A stretch of 43,026 nucleotides of DNA from the NCBI RefSeq assembly GCF_900089835.1, contig NZ_OANU01000091.1:1-43026 (forward strand). The letters are read 5' to 3'. A model generated the notes under the pieces. It worked only from the letters and a program-made list of their open reading frames with translations. It searched no databases and was not told the DNA's origin. This document shows positions 42,935 to 43,026 of the stretch, in pieces. Position 1 is the stretch's first letter. Every line of letters starts with the position of its first letter. Position numbers and translations under genes: made by a program. The DNA is from Vibrio thalassae. Lineage in GTDB: Bacteria > Pseudomonadota > Gammaproteobacteria > Enterobacterales > Vibrionaceae.

Positions 42935-43026
42935 TGAACCTATCCACTATCTTGAATACTTTTTTCTTAATGTCAGCGTTCTCCGCTATCAAAGATAAGA
43001 GACGTATCACTGCCGTTCTTGACTGT
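42935..43026 (+). CDS. Probable transposase N-terminus (ISAs1/H-repeat-like), cut by window edge
   Basis: The frame from ATG 42935 is open to the edge: MNLSTILNTFFLMSAFSAIK then DKRRITAVLDC. A short leader followed by F..I.D.RR...VL is the beginning expected of the DDE_Tnp_1-associated domain of ISAs1/H-repeat transposases. Only 31 residues are visible, so this is tentative. Its position beside a truncated transporter supports an insertion sequence. Confidence 0.4.

Overview
The window is about 43 kb of Gammaproteobacterial DNA, almost certainly from a Vibrio. The evidence is the moderate GC content, a lamB(ompS)-malM pair divergent from glgX as I recall it on the second chromosome of V. cholerae, short Vibrio-type GTCATCC/GGATGAC intergenic repeats, and Vibrio-like proteins throughout. 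It reads as an accessory-rich stretch of chromosome II. No rRNA, tRNA, CRISPR array or complete mobile element was seen. Both edges carry transposase fragments next to truncated genes.

Layout. 1-0.95 kb: IS481-like transposase fragment, an 18-bp tandem duplication and a 5'-truncated kpsF-like gene. 1.0-4.2 kb (minus): class III aminotransferase, BKACE (beta-keto acid cleavage) enzyme and a TAXI-type binding protein in one operon. 4.5-5.6 kb: response-regulator remnant, DUF2805 gene, small hypothetical gene and a Vibrio repeat. 5.6-12.3 kb: an Lrp-family regulator divergent from a 603-aa Cys/Met-type PLP enzyme, then a YheO/DauR-type regulator, RidA, a TcyP-type cystine symporter and a CoA-disulfide-reductase-like flavoprotein. 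This looks like a sulfur amino acid uptake and breakdown module. 12.3-13.3 kb: a gene fossil and a 2OG-Fe(II) dioxygenase.

13.5-21.3 kb is the most notable part. A Gfo/Idh/MocA oxidoreductase and a GntR/UTRA regulator are divergent from an SsuD-like FMNH2-dependent monooxygenase, an aldo/keto reductase, a flavin reductase and a complete TRAP transporter. The monooxygenase, aldo/keto reductase, flavin reductase and GntR set is the signature of the sulfo-SMO pathway, which desulfonates sulfoquinovose to 6-oxoglucose and then glucose. Here the usual ABC importer is replaced by a TRAP system, and the usual GH31 sulfoquinovosidase may be replaced by the NAD-dependent Gfo/Idh/MocA protein (compare family GH188). 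The assignment is inferred from gene content and sequence resemblance and has not been tested.

21.6-25.6 kb: LysR regulator divergent from a MATE exporter, a small membrane protein, and an M23 peptidase overlapping a bactofilin by 97 nt. 26.0-28.3 kb: a decayed ABC exporter (membrane fusion protein and ATPase are pseudogenes; the permease is intact). 28.5-30.7 kb: a KdgM-family porin and a Sel1-repeat protein. 30.9-35.7 kb: malM and lamB divergent from glgX, with several MalT-box-like sites between them. 35.8-43 kb: a sensory protein with a degenerate GGDEF domain, a LysR regulator, a BamA-like outer membrane protein, a PACE-family exporter, a DUF2057 protein, a twice-frameshifted GDSL esterase, and a SLC13/DASS transporter cut short beside a probable transposase start at the right edge.
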